Shown: positions 47,840-60,800 of the stretch, piece after piece | How the letters are laid out: the number at the start of each line of letters is the position of its first letter | How positions within the stretch are numbered: position 1 is the stretch's first letter | Source: Icerya purchasi | Lineage: Eukaryota > Arthropoda > Insecta > Hemiptera > Monophlebidae | Assembly (NCBI GenBank): GCA_039619475.1 | Contig: CM077116.1 | Span: forward strand, 104,391,164-104,455,163 | DNA: 64,000 bases | Reading direction: 5' to 3' | Notes under the pieces: model-generated | Databases searched by the model: none | Seen by the model: only the letters and a program-made list of their open reading frames with translations | What the model was told of the DNA's origin: nothing | Program-made: the position numbers and the translations under genes

Positions 47840-48190
47840 TTTTCTATATAAAACTAAATGCGATATAATCAGCATCAACAGAGAAGTAGTTATCCATGAT
47901 TGCGATTGCTGGGCAGCGCCCACAAAAAGATCCTCATCAAACAATATGGCTACAACTGCAAAGCAGTGTCCATAGTGTCCGATGAAAAGAAACAAGAAAT
48001 CGCTATTTCGCACTACGGCTGCGATTGCAAAGTAGTGATCGCAATTCTCGTCCAAAAAAGCAAAGTGATTGTTTATCCATCATTCAAACGGCAGCTACAG
48101 ACGACAAGCTTACGAAATATTAAGGAGAAGAAAGAAAGCAAGTCTACATCAGAACAACGTAATTTTTGCAGTCACTTAATGCTATAATTT
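47840..48190 (+). other. Short internally repetitive tract with a 95-codon open frame, unrecognised
   Basis: The + frame 47900-48187 is open and encodes a repeated YGYNCKAVSIV / YGCDCKVVIAI-like unit. The DNA shows about three imperfect repeats of 60-odd bases (an ACAACTGCAAAGCAGTG block recurs as GCGATTGCAAAGTAGTG). There is no signal peptide and I know of no domain that fits. It is adjacent to a LINE tail. It is more likely a decayed repeat than a gene. Confidence 0.25.
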
Positions 48191-48199
48191 GTTAGCCAA

Positions 48200-50220
48200 G
48201 CTTTTTACATTCATAATTCACATAATTTAACAATATTAAAAAGGTAAAAATGGAATTAAATTTGTTATTCGTTATTCATGAAACATATATATATATATAA
48301 AATCTATTCATTGACTCGAACATGTCCTAAAACAGACGAAACTGGTTGCATAGTCCGAAATTTTAAAATACGATTTTATATACATATATATATTTTAAAT
48401 AACAAATAGCAAGTTTAATTTTTAAATTTTTAATGTAATCAAATTATTACATAAGTGTGTACATTGAAATGTTATTTAATCAATGTAAAAAGTTCAGGTA
48501 ACAAATTATAACATTAAACAATGGAAAAGATAGTTTTTATTTATATTATAGACCAGATTATGGTACGTAAAAAACTTTTCATAATTACATTATTATTTTT
48601 AAAAAATCCGTTGGTGGTCCTGCAGCAGTGGATGCAGGATCCGAAATATTTTGTGGAATACTTAGCGGTTAAGTATTTTAATTTTAGGTGGGTATTTCAA
48701 TTCAGGAAATTCGATATAAGAAAAAAAAAAAAATAAATAAAGGAAACAATTTTAATTGCTGTAAATCTGTCCACGGTTCAGACAATGCGTCATAGCGAGT
48801 GTTATTAATAACATATAGTGATTATAAATTACACATAATAAACTGATTCAAAATAATTGCGGAGAAGTGTTTTTTAGACTGATCTATTTACCAAGGTCGT
48901 GGAACTGTTACTAAGCAGAATATTGAAATTTAATAAGTCGATGGTAGAAGAATGGTGTGCGTAAAGAATTAAAGTGTAATAGCGAATACTTATTAATAGT
49001 ATTTTTTTGGTCAATTTACTTTGTAAACATGGCATAACGATTTATTGCACTTAAATGAATTTGGACAAAAAAGTAATTATGAGCAGAATTGATGACTAAC
49101 GTATTGATCGCATAGTGTTCTAGCCACCTCGTTCGGTTCAGATGATACGTTATTAATTTACCAAAAAAAAAAAAAAAAAAAATTGTATTCTAACAAAAAT
49201 GCGATTTATGCCATTAAAATGTTTAACTAATCGCGGACGATTAACTAAACTAATAAATTCTGCTAATTTTTCAATTTGTTTGCTTACATTGAATTATTTA
49301 CAAGTAATATGTGAAAAATCGCTTCATCATATCAATGGATTCATTGTTGCTCTTTTGCGCGTCCTACTATGCAGTCAGGTAGTAATTAAAATTTACTGGT
49401 CTATTTGAAAAATAAACCAATAAATAAAATCGTTTTTCTTAAGAAATGATTGAATTTATAAATTTATTTGTAATATTTTCTTTCTTTTTTTTTTCTTTTT
49501 CTGAAAAATAAATATCATTTTAACTGTGCGTGTTACCAAGAAACGAATTATTACACTTTTAATAATACTCCGTATAACACTTTGATTAAACATTATTTCA
49601 AAACAGACCGTATCAAGAAAAGAATATATATTCTAAGTAAAAAAAATAAACAGTGCGTAAAACGCACAATCTGAAATGAAACTTTTATTATTTTTGGCAC
49701 TGTGACACTATTATAGTCATGCAGCTGCGAGATTTTGTTCAAAAGACGGTAATAAATTTTAACACGCAATAAAGGCTGTTTCCAACGAAAAATAAATCTT
49801 TAAAAATGCCGGTTACAAAGAGATCAGAAACCGTTACAAGAATAGGAACACCAAGTTCTCAAAATCTAGTTGATTGATTAACGAGTTGTAGCGAGATAAT
49901 GTATTTTAATAAAAATTTATTTTTATTTACTAGGAAATTCTTTTCGATCATTATTGAACGAAAGTGATCATTCAATAAAATTAGTTATATTTTTTCTTTT
50001 CATTTCATTAAAATGATGGTATTTTATTATAATAATAATAATAATAATAATAGTGGTAACAATAATGATAATAGTAATAAAAGTCTATTATTTATTACAA
50101 GAAAACGAACCGAATATAATATTGTGTTTTTCCAGTAAAGGGTAGAGATTTTAAAGAGAAATAAATTGTTAAAATTTGAGAAATTATTTTTAGCGTCTAA
50201 TTGAAAGTGAAGTTTTTGTC
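48200..50220. other. AT-rich downstream sequence, nothing recognised
   Basis: Only short open frames (71 codons or fewer), an A18 run near 49163-49181 and an (AAT)-like tract at 50030-50055. Confidence 0.5.
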
Positions 50221-50224
50221 ATAA

Positions 50225-50455
50225 CCTCTGGTCAAAGTTGAAGCCGGAGCCAGTGGCTATATAATTCTAAAAAATTCATTCTCTAGTCCGAAATAATTGG
50301 GTACCAGAAAAATCTGGGAAAGTGAAGGCGGCCGAGAGAAAGGAACTGGCCCTAATATTCTCATCAGATTCATTAGGCCTAGTTCATTGTGAACCTTAAC
50401 TTCACAATCCCCAATGTCCTGTCAAGGGTATGGGACTTACTTCACTTACTATATT
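50225..50455 (+). mobile_element. SINE copy, plus strand
   Basis: The body reads GGGAAAGTGAAGGCGGCCGA, then AAGGAACTGGCCC, then TTGTGAACCTTAACTTCACA, then ATCCCCAATGTCCTGTCAAG. It matches the reverse complement of 35225-35400 and part of 42560-42675. The tRNA-like head is not clear. The 3' end is ACTTACTTCACTTACTA. Confidence 0.65.
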
Positions 50456-53117
50456 TAACATGTAAAATAAATTTCTTGGCATCCCGAATATATTAACGTA
50501 TTAGATTCAGTAAAATTTAACTTTAAATTCAGCGATTTTCACATTGCAACAGAAAATAGCACGAAACAAGTAGTTATTTAAAATTCTTAATTTACTTTCT
50601 ACGAAGGTAAAATAAAATATTTAATCATCGTCTAAGTTTTTTAAAAAATCCGATGGTAACAGGTTAAAAAATATTTTAAATAGTTGTACTCTCACTTAAC
50701 AGTTTTGAGAGCTGGTGCGAGAATTAGTAGATAAAATTAAAATAACGAAAATTAAAATGAACAAAATTATCTCAAGGGCTTTAAAATTAAGGGAGAAATT
50801 AGATTAGATGTAATGACGAGTAAGCTAAAGGATAGTCAAAACTTTTTCCGAGCGATAAAGAAGTTAAAGTGAGAGACATAAAATGAAAGATGGACCGAAG
50901 AAACAACAGACTGGACAGTTCATAAAATAAGAAAAAGAAGGTGACAGAAAAAAAATAAAATAAAATGAATGATTTAACAACAATTTTCGGGGACACATAC
51001 ATTCCAAAAGAATAGCTCAAGACCGGTTCGAATGAGTGAGCTTAAAAAGGGAAAATTTATACTTGTTTCCAAAGATAAAGATCTGTTTATTAGATTTAAT
51101 ATTAGATTTATTTAATTTTAATATTTTACGCTTAGATTAATATTTTATATTTGAATTATAATAATTTTAGTAATGGATCGAAGACTCAAATAATAAACAG
51201 GAAAAAAAGGAATTCAGTGACAGTCTGTTGTTTCTAAATAATGATTACGATTATTTTAAATTAATTTTGACGCATGCTTGTCATTCGTATTATAAGAAAT
51301 TCCCCGTGTGTAATTTAATGTTCTCGTGCGATTTTTTAAAAAGTAATTCCGAATAATTCCAACAAATCAGTTCTTTCCTTATAAAAGTTACAAAAAAGTA
51401 AACTTAACATTCGTGAATTTTAACAGTATTTTTTTATTCAATTTCATTGAAGTATAGTTTGATTTCAGTAATTTTATTATTACTTAATAAATTAACAGTT
51501 TCGAGAAAAAAAAACAATTAATTTCATTTTCTACATAAAAATTAGATATATTTCAATATTAAAACGGTCTTTTAAATATCTAGATATTTAACTAGCAGAT
51601 AAATAAATGAAAATTAAGAAACCTCTTTGATAAAGAAAAACATTGTTTACACTATTTCTAATAATTAAAAATACACCATCAAATAGTGAAAAAATATTAA
51701 ATTAAAATGAATAATTAGTAATTAATTTATTACTAATAATTAAAATTAAATAATTTTATATTGTAAGTTGTCGGTTTTTCATAATATATACTACTGGTCT
51801 TCCTGTCAGACAGAAATTTTTTCAGCAACACAAAAGAAAGTTACACGATTTATTTGTATTTATACTGGAATAATTTAACGAGGTAATTAATTTTATTATT
51901 CACCAAATGAGCGAATGCCCCACCCCCACAAAAAAAAAATAACAGTATCAAGCTGTCGGTTTCGTGTAGCAATTTACCTCGAGAAGCAGAAGTGGTATGA
52001 AGGTAAAATGAAAAATCAGATGGGAAAGAAATAATTACGTAATTTTCAGCTCACTCTCGTGCTTCAGTTTGAAATTACGTATATTCTTCTTTCAACAAAA
52101 ATTAGTTTATCTTTATATCGCTTCGCTGATACGTTAAACCTTCGCTTTCAATTAAATCATTTTGAACGTTATTAATGTAATTCTCGTAATTTCTCCGAAA
52201 TTAACGCTCACCGGAAAACCAGCAATTACGATAAGAGCGATGCAGACGGAATTTTTTTTTCATAGTGACGAGGCTAAAAATTTTTAATCTTTTTATAAGG
52301 CAGACTACAACGTTTATTTTTCATACCTCCACATTACTAAGCAGAAATGAACCAGTAAATTGTGTAAACTGGTAAATACAGAATTTTGTTCCGGCTACTA
52401 AATTTCATTTTAACGCTCTATAATGGAACAATTTTCGATGCGATGACTAACGTTTTGCACAGATTAACAGATAATTTTAAATCTTCAGCAACATTACTAT
52501 TGTAAATAAATTGCTAGACGAACTTAATGGTCCGTACTATATTAACTAGTAACACCTTAACAATCTTGCCTTGTAATTCCAGCGAAATCGCAACAAGAAT
52601 GAATTTTAAAAATTTTTACGCCAACATCCAACGACCTAGCTTCAATAATTAAAATACCCTTCACAAGTTTTAGTTAAACTATAAAACACTGTACTAATTA
52701 TAGTGCCGGAAAATTTAAAATATTTTCAAAGTCATACCGAAACAACGTACGCCTATCGGCTGGTGTAAATTAATTTAAAGACGTTCGAGGACAATCATTA
52801 TTCAGTTGTGACAATATATTGCTCCCGCGGTGCTGAAATACTTAAAAAGCGACTGAAAAAGGTATTTTTAAAATTAACGATCTAAGCTTGTAATCGAAGG
52901 TGACTTTAACGCAGAAAATACGATATGAAACTGTAATAATAATAACTAAGAAAGGATTATGATTAAACGCTTAATAATTAAAATAACCTACGAGCGACTA
53001 TTTCGGTAGATCCGACCTACTGGTCTCCCAAAGCAACAGGTAACCGAGTGTTCTTGATTTTTTTGTAATTAAAAACTTGGTCATATAAACATTATTTGTA
53101 AAATTATGCCTTAGTGT
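50456..53117. other. AT-rich stretch, nothing firmly recognised
   Basis: The minus frame 51020-50799 lies on a purine-rich + strand like that of LINE tails, and contains SPKIVVKSFIL, similar to SPNNFYFLFH in the 20069-20284 minus frame. This may be a shared repeat, but the match is short. Confidence 0.4.
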
Positions 53118-53125
53118 AATCCGAG

Positions 53126-53408
53126 CAGGGTCATATTTAGGCCAACTTTTTTTTTTGGGAGCCGAGGGGGAGACTACAAAAATATTGTTATAAACAGTAT
53201 AAAATATATTCATTTATAAATAATATATTAAAGACTTGTAGTCAATATGTTATATTTGAACATACTACAATAATTACAAATAAAAAATATTGAAAAGAAA
53301 CAAACTTATTCTGAATTTCTGTCCATTTAATGCAAGCAGTCATTATTATTTCGCAGAATTTTTATTTTATTTTTGGGGGTGGGGGTGAACCCTGAACTTA
53401 CGCCTCTA
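53126..53408. mobile_element. hAT-like MITE with 8-bp target duplication
   Basis: The 8-mer AATCCGAG at 53118-53125 recurs at 53409-53416. Between them, the left end is CAGGGTCATATTTAGG and the reverse complement of the right end is TAGAGGCGTAAGTTCAGG, a loose terminal inverted repeat. Inside are GGGAGCCGAGGGGGAG on the left and GGGGGTGGGGGTG on the right. The interior is AT-rich and noncoding. Exact duplication of the flanks is the strongest evidence. Confidence 0.6.
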
Positions 53409-53659
53409 AATCCGAGCATTCTACGATTATTTTTTTAAAAGCAATACCGATACTTAATGAGCCCGGTGCTAATGAATAATAGTATCGATACTGGAGAATT
53501 TTTCACATCGCCCGAATAAAAATAATCAGTTCAATCATACATTGAAGACATAGATATAGCAGAGCAATCTTTCACGAGTAATTGCAACCGATAATCCAAA
53601 AGGGTACAATCAAAAACACTTAACCTTCCAAAAGAAATAATGAAGTTAATTCAAACAAC

Positions 53660-55060
53660 CTGAAACGCTCATGCTAGCGAGAGCGCAAAGCACCTTCTTC
53701 TAAACCAGTTTTTAATTTGTTATATAAATAGCTACGTAATAAAATTAATGAATATGATAATAATGAACATATAAATTTCTTCTCTTTATTAAACCCGGAA
53801 GATGGATCAATCTGGAAAGTAATTAAAGCTTACATAAATACTAAATTGTAGCCAATCAAAAATAAAAATGGGTAAATGGCCTCTGACAGAAGAAGAAGAA
53901 ACAGCAAAACTTCACTGGGGGAATAACTTCGATGGTAGAATATACATTGGCTCCCCTACAGTTAACACTGCAAACGAAACCTCTTCTCGCCGAAAGAAGT
54001 AGTTAATAAAATTAAGCATTCGTCGCTTAAAAAGACTCCTGATACATGATAACAAAAGTATTCAAGAACTTAAACTAGAAAAGTATACACATATTTTAAT
54101 ATATATTTGTAACTCGACTTTAAAGATCGATTACTTCTCTACTGTATAGACGGAATCAGTAATACTATTAACCTTTAAGCTAATTCTTCAAATCCTTTGT
54201 TTTATAAATCAATCAGACATTTTAGGGGACAAATTAACCACAATTATAAAATTGCTCATCTAATATCTGACCATCGGTTTAATTTTTAAAAGCAGCATTC
54301 TACGTTGCACCAATTACATTGGGAAACGTAGATCGTACAGCCCGTCACCTTGGAAAGAAGAAAATATCGTAATGTAGTTTTCCCGGGTGTGGAGAACGAT
54401 TTTAAATGAGTATTATGCTGTTCAAACTATAGCATACCTAATGATTTATACAAGATTCTGAAATCGTACCTGCGTTTTAGAAGTTTTCGTGTTAAAATCG
54501 ATTCAATTATATTTAAACAATTCGCAATCAGTACGTCTGTTCTGAAGGGAAATATTTTCCGATCTTATATTCTTTATATACAACAGATATTTCGGTTTTG
54601 AAGACAACACTAACAGAAAATCTTGTCTACCGCTCAAAATAAACCGTAAGCCCTATGTAGTCCATATTAGACAAAAAATCATATCAAACTTCGTAATTCT
54701 GTAATACTTGGTCGCCAGAGAACCTCCAGTCATATTCTGTACTGCAAAAAACTTGTTTACGTAGCACGAATTTAAAAATGTAGGCTAGAGATCTATGGAC
54801 CCATATAGAATAGCAACTTAAACAGACTGCAGCAGTGGCAGTTAAACATATTAAGAAGAATGGATAATGTTCAGTTTTACGTTACAAATTGCACTTTGTA
54901 TAATGGTACGAATATACTATAGGTTCCCAAAATTTATACTAAGAATTACATGGAATTCTTCAAAAAGCTAAATAACCATCATTCTCCTAATATAAGAAGC
55001 TCCTCCAGGAAATTTGCAAAGAAGATAAACGAATATGGTTCAGGGAAATAATAAAAATCG
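53660..55060 (+). pseudogene. Degraded Jockey-like LINE reverse transcriptase, plus strand
   Basis: Ordered fragments on the + strand: LLNPEDGSIWKVIKAYIN (about 53785-53840), IRRLKKTPDT, HRFNF-KQHSTLHQLHW (about 54270-54320, from a GFR-HSTxHQL motif), then IPNDLYKILKSYLRFRSFRV (about 54435-54495), FAISTSVLKGNIF (from a GVxQGS motif), KCRLEIYGP, LQQWQLNILRRM (about 54825-54860) and YMEFFKKLNNHHSPNIRSS. Stops and frameshifts occur in every segment. No catalytic FADD remnant was recognised. Confidence 0.7.
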
Positions 55061-56154
55061 CATAACGACGAGTAATGTGTCTGCATGATCAATACCATCC
55101 GAGTTAATGTATGTGTTAAAGTTATAGTAAATATTTTAAATGAACTTTCACTTTTAGTAATTTTACCGGAAAAAATAAATGAATATATAAAAAAACATCT
55201 TCTCCCTCATATTTGCGGTAATTGTTTTTTTGTTTTGGTTTAAATAAAGTTGTAAGACCAAAAAGAACATTTTATTTCTCGAACAGTAATCGGAAATTGT
55301 TTGTATTCGCTTATGCGAGCTATCCAGTTAAAACACCAAAAAATACTTACAAAATGAAAATGCTACATTTTATCTAAATTTTGTTATTTCTATTTTTGTC
55401 TTTCTACACAACGAGAATCATAACATTTACTTTCCGCTCCCATCATTATTCAACGTTTCTGTATGGGGCCATATATCTATGATCAATGCACCGATTTACA
55501 TTTAGTGTATTTGTCAACCAGGAAAATACCATCGAAGCATATATTTTTTACGAAGTTAACGCAAAATTATTATCTGTCTAGCTTGGATAGCAGGCTACGC
55601 AAATAATACCAGTCTCGATGCACAGACTCATAAAACAAAAAACAAAAAAATCATTTTCGACAAATTTCGACACTCTATAATGTATAATGGAGTAATCCGA
55701 ACACACATACAGAGCCAGTAGGAACAAAAATGGTGCAACTTTTCCTATTTAAATATTCTCCGTTTTTTCAAATTAACGCCAAAACAATCAAATATGAAGA
55801 AATGAAGTCATGCTACATCGTCTACGTCTTGGGCTATACCATAATAACTGGCTTCAAGGATATCGGTCGGTACGGGAGTTGCCTTTTTGGTCCCATCACT
55901 CAATTATTTTGAATCTTATAAACCGTCTTCTTTCTGCTCCATTTTTTCCGCGATGTCCGCAACTATCCTTCATGCTATCCAATACATCACTGGAGCACGG
56001 TGTAAACCTCCACGAAGCGCGAAATAAACGAACAACAACAATAGTACGGTAATTTTATAGCGCGGGTACCCCTGGAAACGTCTAGCACAAGTGTTAGGTG
56101 GCTAACTAAACCACTTTAATCGTCGGTTAAGCAAAGACTTAAAAAGAAAAATCA
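55061..56154. other. Sequence ahead of the large LINE, boundary unclear
   Basis: Two overlapping short + frames (55730-55912, 55810-56052) lack motifs. The sequence from about 56050 (GCGGGTACCCCTGGAAACGT onward) to the ORF start may be the 5' UTR of the LINE at 56155-59044, since its composition matches the element more than the AT-rich flank. Confidence 0.35.
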
Positions 56155-59044
56155 ATGAGTTGTCATAGAAACAGCCCTTATAAGGGCTACGGGACTAAGT
56201 GCATCATCAACAGTCTCCGGATATTGCAGTTAAACGTAGAAGGGATTTCAAGAAGCAAAACAGAATGTTTGGAGCATATAGCCCATGAAAATGAGATTGA
56301 TGTTATCGTGCTTCAGGAGACGCATGCTGAAAAAGATACGGACCTTTTTGCTCGTGGAAGCGTTCAGGAATATAAGATCGCAGACCATATTCCACACCCA
56401 AAATATGGCGTGGCTACATATGTGCAAATCGGTTTGGTCTCACAGATAGAAGTTGTAGAGAAATCAACTCAAGGTAACTGTTTCAATATTGCTATGAAAG
56501 TAGATAACTTGACGATAGTCAATGTATATAAACCACCTGGTATACTATGGAACGCAAAACCACCTCTACCAATCTATAAATCACCATGCATTTATGTAGG
56601 CGATTTTAATAGTCACAGCACCATATGGGGGTATTCAAAAAATGACGAAAATGGAACAATTATTGAGGATTGGATAGAACACTCCAACATGGAGCTGATA
56701 TTTAATGCTAAGGATAACGGAACGTTTAAATCAGCGAGATGGAAACAAAACTATAACCCAGACCTTTGTATATTCCTAGGAGAAAATTATGTTGCATAAA
56801 AAACTACACCATACTCAACAGTTCTTTGTGATTTCCCAAACTCGCAGCATCGACCTGTATTGATCGAAACAGGGGTTTATGTTCCAGGTGTACAGTACAT
56901 CCCAAAGAAAAAGTGGAACTTTAAAAAGGCTAAATGGGAGACTTTCAAACAAGTAATAAAGGAAAAAATTCAAAAGAAACTACGGGAAATTTATTGAAAC
57001 GGTTAAAGAAGCAGCTTACGAGAGTATTCCACGTGATAGAAGGAAGGACTATGTACCATGTTGGACTGAGGAATGTTCTGAGCTTCACAATGCATTTAAA
57101 GTTTCAGGTGATCAACTTATAGCAGTTGAATTATTAGCAAAGCTCAACGAGGAACGAAAAAATAGATGGATCAAGATAGTGGAAAATATTAACTTCATAC
57201 GTAATAGCAAAAAAGCATGGGCTTTGCTTAGAAAACTTGGAACTGATCCTCAACAAAATAAGTGTACCCAGTATACAATTAATCCAGATGCAATTGCATC
57301 AAGGCTTTCGAGTATGACAAAGTTCCTACTAGAAAAACAAGAAACTAGAATGGTGAAAACTGGGCTAAATAAAGTAAAAAATAACCTTAAACCCAATGAG
57401 AAATTTTCTGGTTCAGTTTCTATAAAGGAACTCGATATTGCCCTAACTCAAACGAAAAACAAGAAAGCAGCTGGATTTGACGGAATTTATCCAAAGTTCT
57501 TGAAGAATCTGGGTCCAAAAGCAAAAACCTTTCTCTGTGAGATGTTCAATGAAATAATTTCAACAGCCAGATTACCTAAAGAGTTCAAGAAATCTAAAAT
57601 AATTTGCAATTAAGAAGCCAGGCAAAGAAAGAAAAGAAGCAGAAGACTATCGCCCAATATCTCTTCTTAGCGTGGGATACAAGGTATTGGAACGAATTAT
57701 CTATAACAGAATTGCAATCAAAGTGTACAGCCATTTACTAGTATTCCCGGCTGGTTTTCGAGCAGGAAGATCCTGTATAGACCAGGTCGCTGCCATTACA
57801 CAGCACATAGAAAATGGTTTTGAAAAAAATGAGAGACATTAGCTGTATTTCTATACCTGATTTCCGCTTACGATACTGATTGGCGCGAGGGATTATTATT
57901 AAAGCTGGCTTCTATTGTTCCATGCTTCTGAATCTTGCGACTTGTAAATAGCATGCTGTCAGATAGGTGTTTTCGTGTCTTCTTAGGAGAAAATATCAGC
58001 AGGCGGCGTCGAGTAAATCATGGCCTTTCACAAGGATCAACATTGGCGCCGCTACTTTTTAATATCTATGTTAGTGATATCCCTAACACATCTGGTAAAA
58101 AGTTCCAGTATGCAGAAAAAATAGCCATGACCGTGCAAGGGAAAGACCTGCAGGATTGCATATCAACTATGGAAAACGACCTAACACAGATGAGTAAATA
58201 CTTGCATAAATGGAAATGGCGGCCGAACCCCCCAAGACAGAGACACCGTTTTTCCATCTTAACAACCGGATAGCAAAAATCGAACTTATAGTAAAATTTG
58301 GAGTAGATCTAGCAAACACAAAATACCCAAAATACCTGGGCGTGACATTAGATCGTACCTTATCATATAACGAGCATCTAACTCGCTTATCCAAAAAGTT
58401 AAAAATGCGTATAAATCCCATTCGAAGACTTGCAGGTTCTAGTTGGGGTGTTGGTGCAAGAACACTCAGAATCTCTACTCTGGCGCTTGTATACTCGGCA
58501 GCCGAATATTGTTTATCAGCCTGGTGCAATAGCTGCCACGTTAAGAAAGTAGATGTAATGTTAAATGAAGCCCTCCGCATCATATCAGGAACGCTCAAGT
58601 CTATGCCACTTATATGGCTACCAGTATTAACTAACATAGCTCCATCTGCAATTTGACGGGAAGTAGCTTTACTTAGGGATAAAAATAAATTTAAGATTTA
58701 TCCCGAAATGCCAATCTCTGAAGAGATAAGGTCCGCACCGGTATCAAGACTTAAATCCCGAAGATCACCTTGGACACCAGACAAATTATTATCAGAAGAC
58801 TTGAAAGATTTCAGTAAATGGAAAACGATATGGGAAAAGAACCTAGAATATACAAAAAATTCCCATTTAGTAGTCGATCCAAGGAAAAAAGTTGCAGGAA
58901 TGGGGTATGATGACGACAGCTGCATGCTAGTGCGGAAATTCTAAACAGACAATCCAACATATACAGGATGACTGTAATGAATTTGCACCCTCACATTTAA
59001 CGTTAGAGGATATAAATGAACTAAAAGACGGAGCCATAGAATAG
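56155..59044 (+). pseudogene. Nearly full-length LINE ORF2 (endonuclease plus RT), plus strand, inactivated
   Basis: The + frame 56155-56799 encodes an APE-type endonuclease: LRILQLNVEGISRSK, then IVLQETHAEKD (catalytic Glu), YVGDFNSHSTIWGYSK (Asp/Asn) and, after a stop at 56797, SQHRPVLIETG (catalytic His). RT follows: KKAAGFDGIYPKFLK (about 57465-57510), EDYRPISLLSVGYKVLERII in another frame (about 57640-57700), FRAGRSCIDQVAAITQHIE, then 57935-58273 with VNHGLSQGSTLAPLLFNIYV. The catalytic YADD is YAEK (58109-58120). The thumb and C-terminus (YPKYLGVTLDRTLSYNEHL, then LVYSAAEYCLSAW) continue to a knuckle (CGNSKQTIQHIQDDC) and a TAG at 59042-59044. Multiple stops and frameshifts, for example at 56797, near 57605 and 57840, show that it is dead. 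It is of the Jockey/I group; a poly-A end is not clear. Confidence 0.88.
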
Positions 59045-59437
59045 TAAACAAAATTAAAACTAGAATTATAATTAATACAGTAAGCGAACAAATATTATTC
59101 GCAATTTAAAACTTTTTCAATCGCGAAATATTCGGGCATTACTATTGCATGAATGCTCTAATGATTGCTAAATGTAGGTGGAACGACTTAAAAAATATAG
59201 TTTCCGAAAAGTTGGACTATAGTTTTATTTTGTAATTCAAAACTGATGAATAAGAAATATCAAACCTCACATCCTGTCCCAATTTGCAAAGGTATCTCTA
59301 GTGATTTTTCCATGTTCCATAAGAAGATGAATAGGGTAGAAAATGGGAGGAATTTCAATCTTTTATCTGATAACATTATTGCATGTATAACGTTTTGGTC
59401 GAATTACTATTTTAATAATGTTTATATATATGGTGTT

Positions 59438-60007
59438 GTGTTCAGAGCGACCGTGTTCACAGCGACCCACCGATAATGGTGTTCAGAACGACCATTGGAT
59501 TTTTATTATTATTATTATTATTATATTCCACTTCGACGATCGCGTTTAAAGCGACCCGCAAACATTTTTATTACTATTATTATATGCGAACAAGAACGGC
59601 CAAGTTATTTTGTTAAAACTGTTAAAAATTATAATAAATGATTAGAAGCGTACTTATATTCAGTTTAATCATTAATATTTTATTTTTAACTAAAAATATA
59701 ACATTCACGCAACAGTGCGTTTTGTTAGAAAAATTAAACTGGTGTGAGTACGTTTCCATTCATCTATTATAATTTTACATTAACAAAAATTATATACATT
59801 TTGCATTAAATTACGTTTTTATAATATTGTATAATTTAATGTTAATGTTAACATAGAAATATCAAGTTTAAAGTAAATAATAACGAATTTAGAAATTACA
59901 TAACTTATAAGGGAACCGTAACAGAATACGATCGTAGTTCATTGTAGTACTATATCAGAGATTTCCAGGAAGTGACCTTCGCTATTTATTTTAGTCGCTC
60001 TAAACAC
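59438..60007. mobile_element. Candidate terminal-inverted-repeat element with repeated GTGTTCAGAGCGACC
   Basis: GTGTTCAGAGCGACC (59438-59452) is followed directly by GTGTTCACAGCGACC (59453-59467), then GTGTTCAGAACGACC (from about 59480) and CGCGTTTAAAGCGACC (59541-59556). The reverse complement, AGTCGCTCTAAACAC, stands at 59993-60007. The spacing suggests a 570-bp element with subterminal repeats and inverted ends. Both sides are TA-rich, which hides any target duplication. No transposase is present. Confidence 0.4.
59503..59523. repeat. (TTA)7 microsatellite
   Basis: Seven TTA units inside the candidate element at 59438-60007. Confidence 0.9.
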
Positions 60008-60012
60008 GTAAC

Positions 60013-60015
<3 letters not shown>

Positions 60016-60043
<28 letters not shown>
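60016..60043. repeat. (TA)14 microsatellite
   Basis: An alternating TA run just outside the right end of the candidate element at 59438-60007. Confidence 0.95.
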
Positions 60044-60046
<3 letters not shown>

Positions 60047-60329
60047 TAATTAATTTAAAAGGACCGCATATTAAAATACATCGAATACACTAATAAAACA
60101 CCAACTGACTTCCTTGATAGAGTCTCATAGCATAAATGAGAAACTCTTCAGTGGAATCATAATTCTTAATATATTTAATATAATTATTTCCCGTTATATT
60201 CTCTTTTCTTTGATGATTAACATGATGAATGTTAATATTTACAGGTTTAACCTAACGACGAGTTTTAGAATTCGGTCCGTACAATACATATTCAGTTTTT
60301 GTTCTATCTTATGTTTGAATATAGTTAGT

Positions 60330-60800
60330 TATTAATGATTTGGGTTTTTAGTGAATCTATAGGTGGTTTTTATTGCTTGTTTTGTTGAGTTGATGACTGC
60401 TGTGTTAGTTGTGGTATACTGACTGTGTTTGGACTCATACCTCATATTAAGCGAAAAAAAAAGTTTATTATATGTGTTGCTCTTTAATTTTCCCAGTAGT
60501 GTGAAATTGCTTTTGCAGAAGGGATGTGATCTAAAGACTGTACTTTCCATCGTTTTTAATACTAGCGATCTTGGGTTTTTCCGAATTTCCGCTACTGTTG
60601 CCCGTTTTAAGTTTTTCTTATCCGCTCGGAACTGTACCGAATCATCTACTGAAATATTATTTTTGTAACTTTTTTTTGGGGTTCTCGTGTATGGTCCTTT
60701 TGTGCTTCGTGTTGGCGGATTAATTATCTTGATGCCTGTAGATATCGTTTATGTGTTCGGTACAATTTTTTGTAAAATACGAATCAAAAAACCATTTTAC
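60330..60800 (-). other. Lysine-rich open stretch on the minus strand, unrecognised
   Basis: On the minus strand, joined across one frame change, the reading PPTRSTKGPYTRTPKKK, then ISVDDSVQFRADKKNLKRAT and KSNFTLLGKLKSNTY is unusually protein-like for this window. It could be an ORF1/gag-like remnant of a retroelement. No zinc knuckle or RT is near, so I give no function. Confidence 0.25.
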
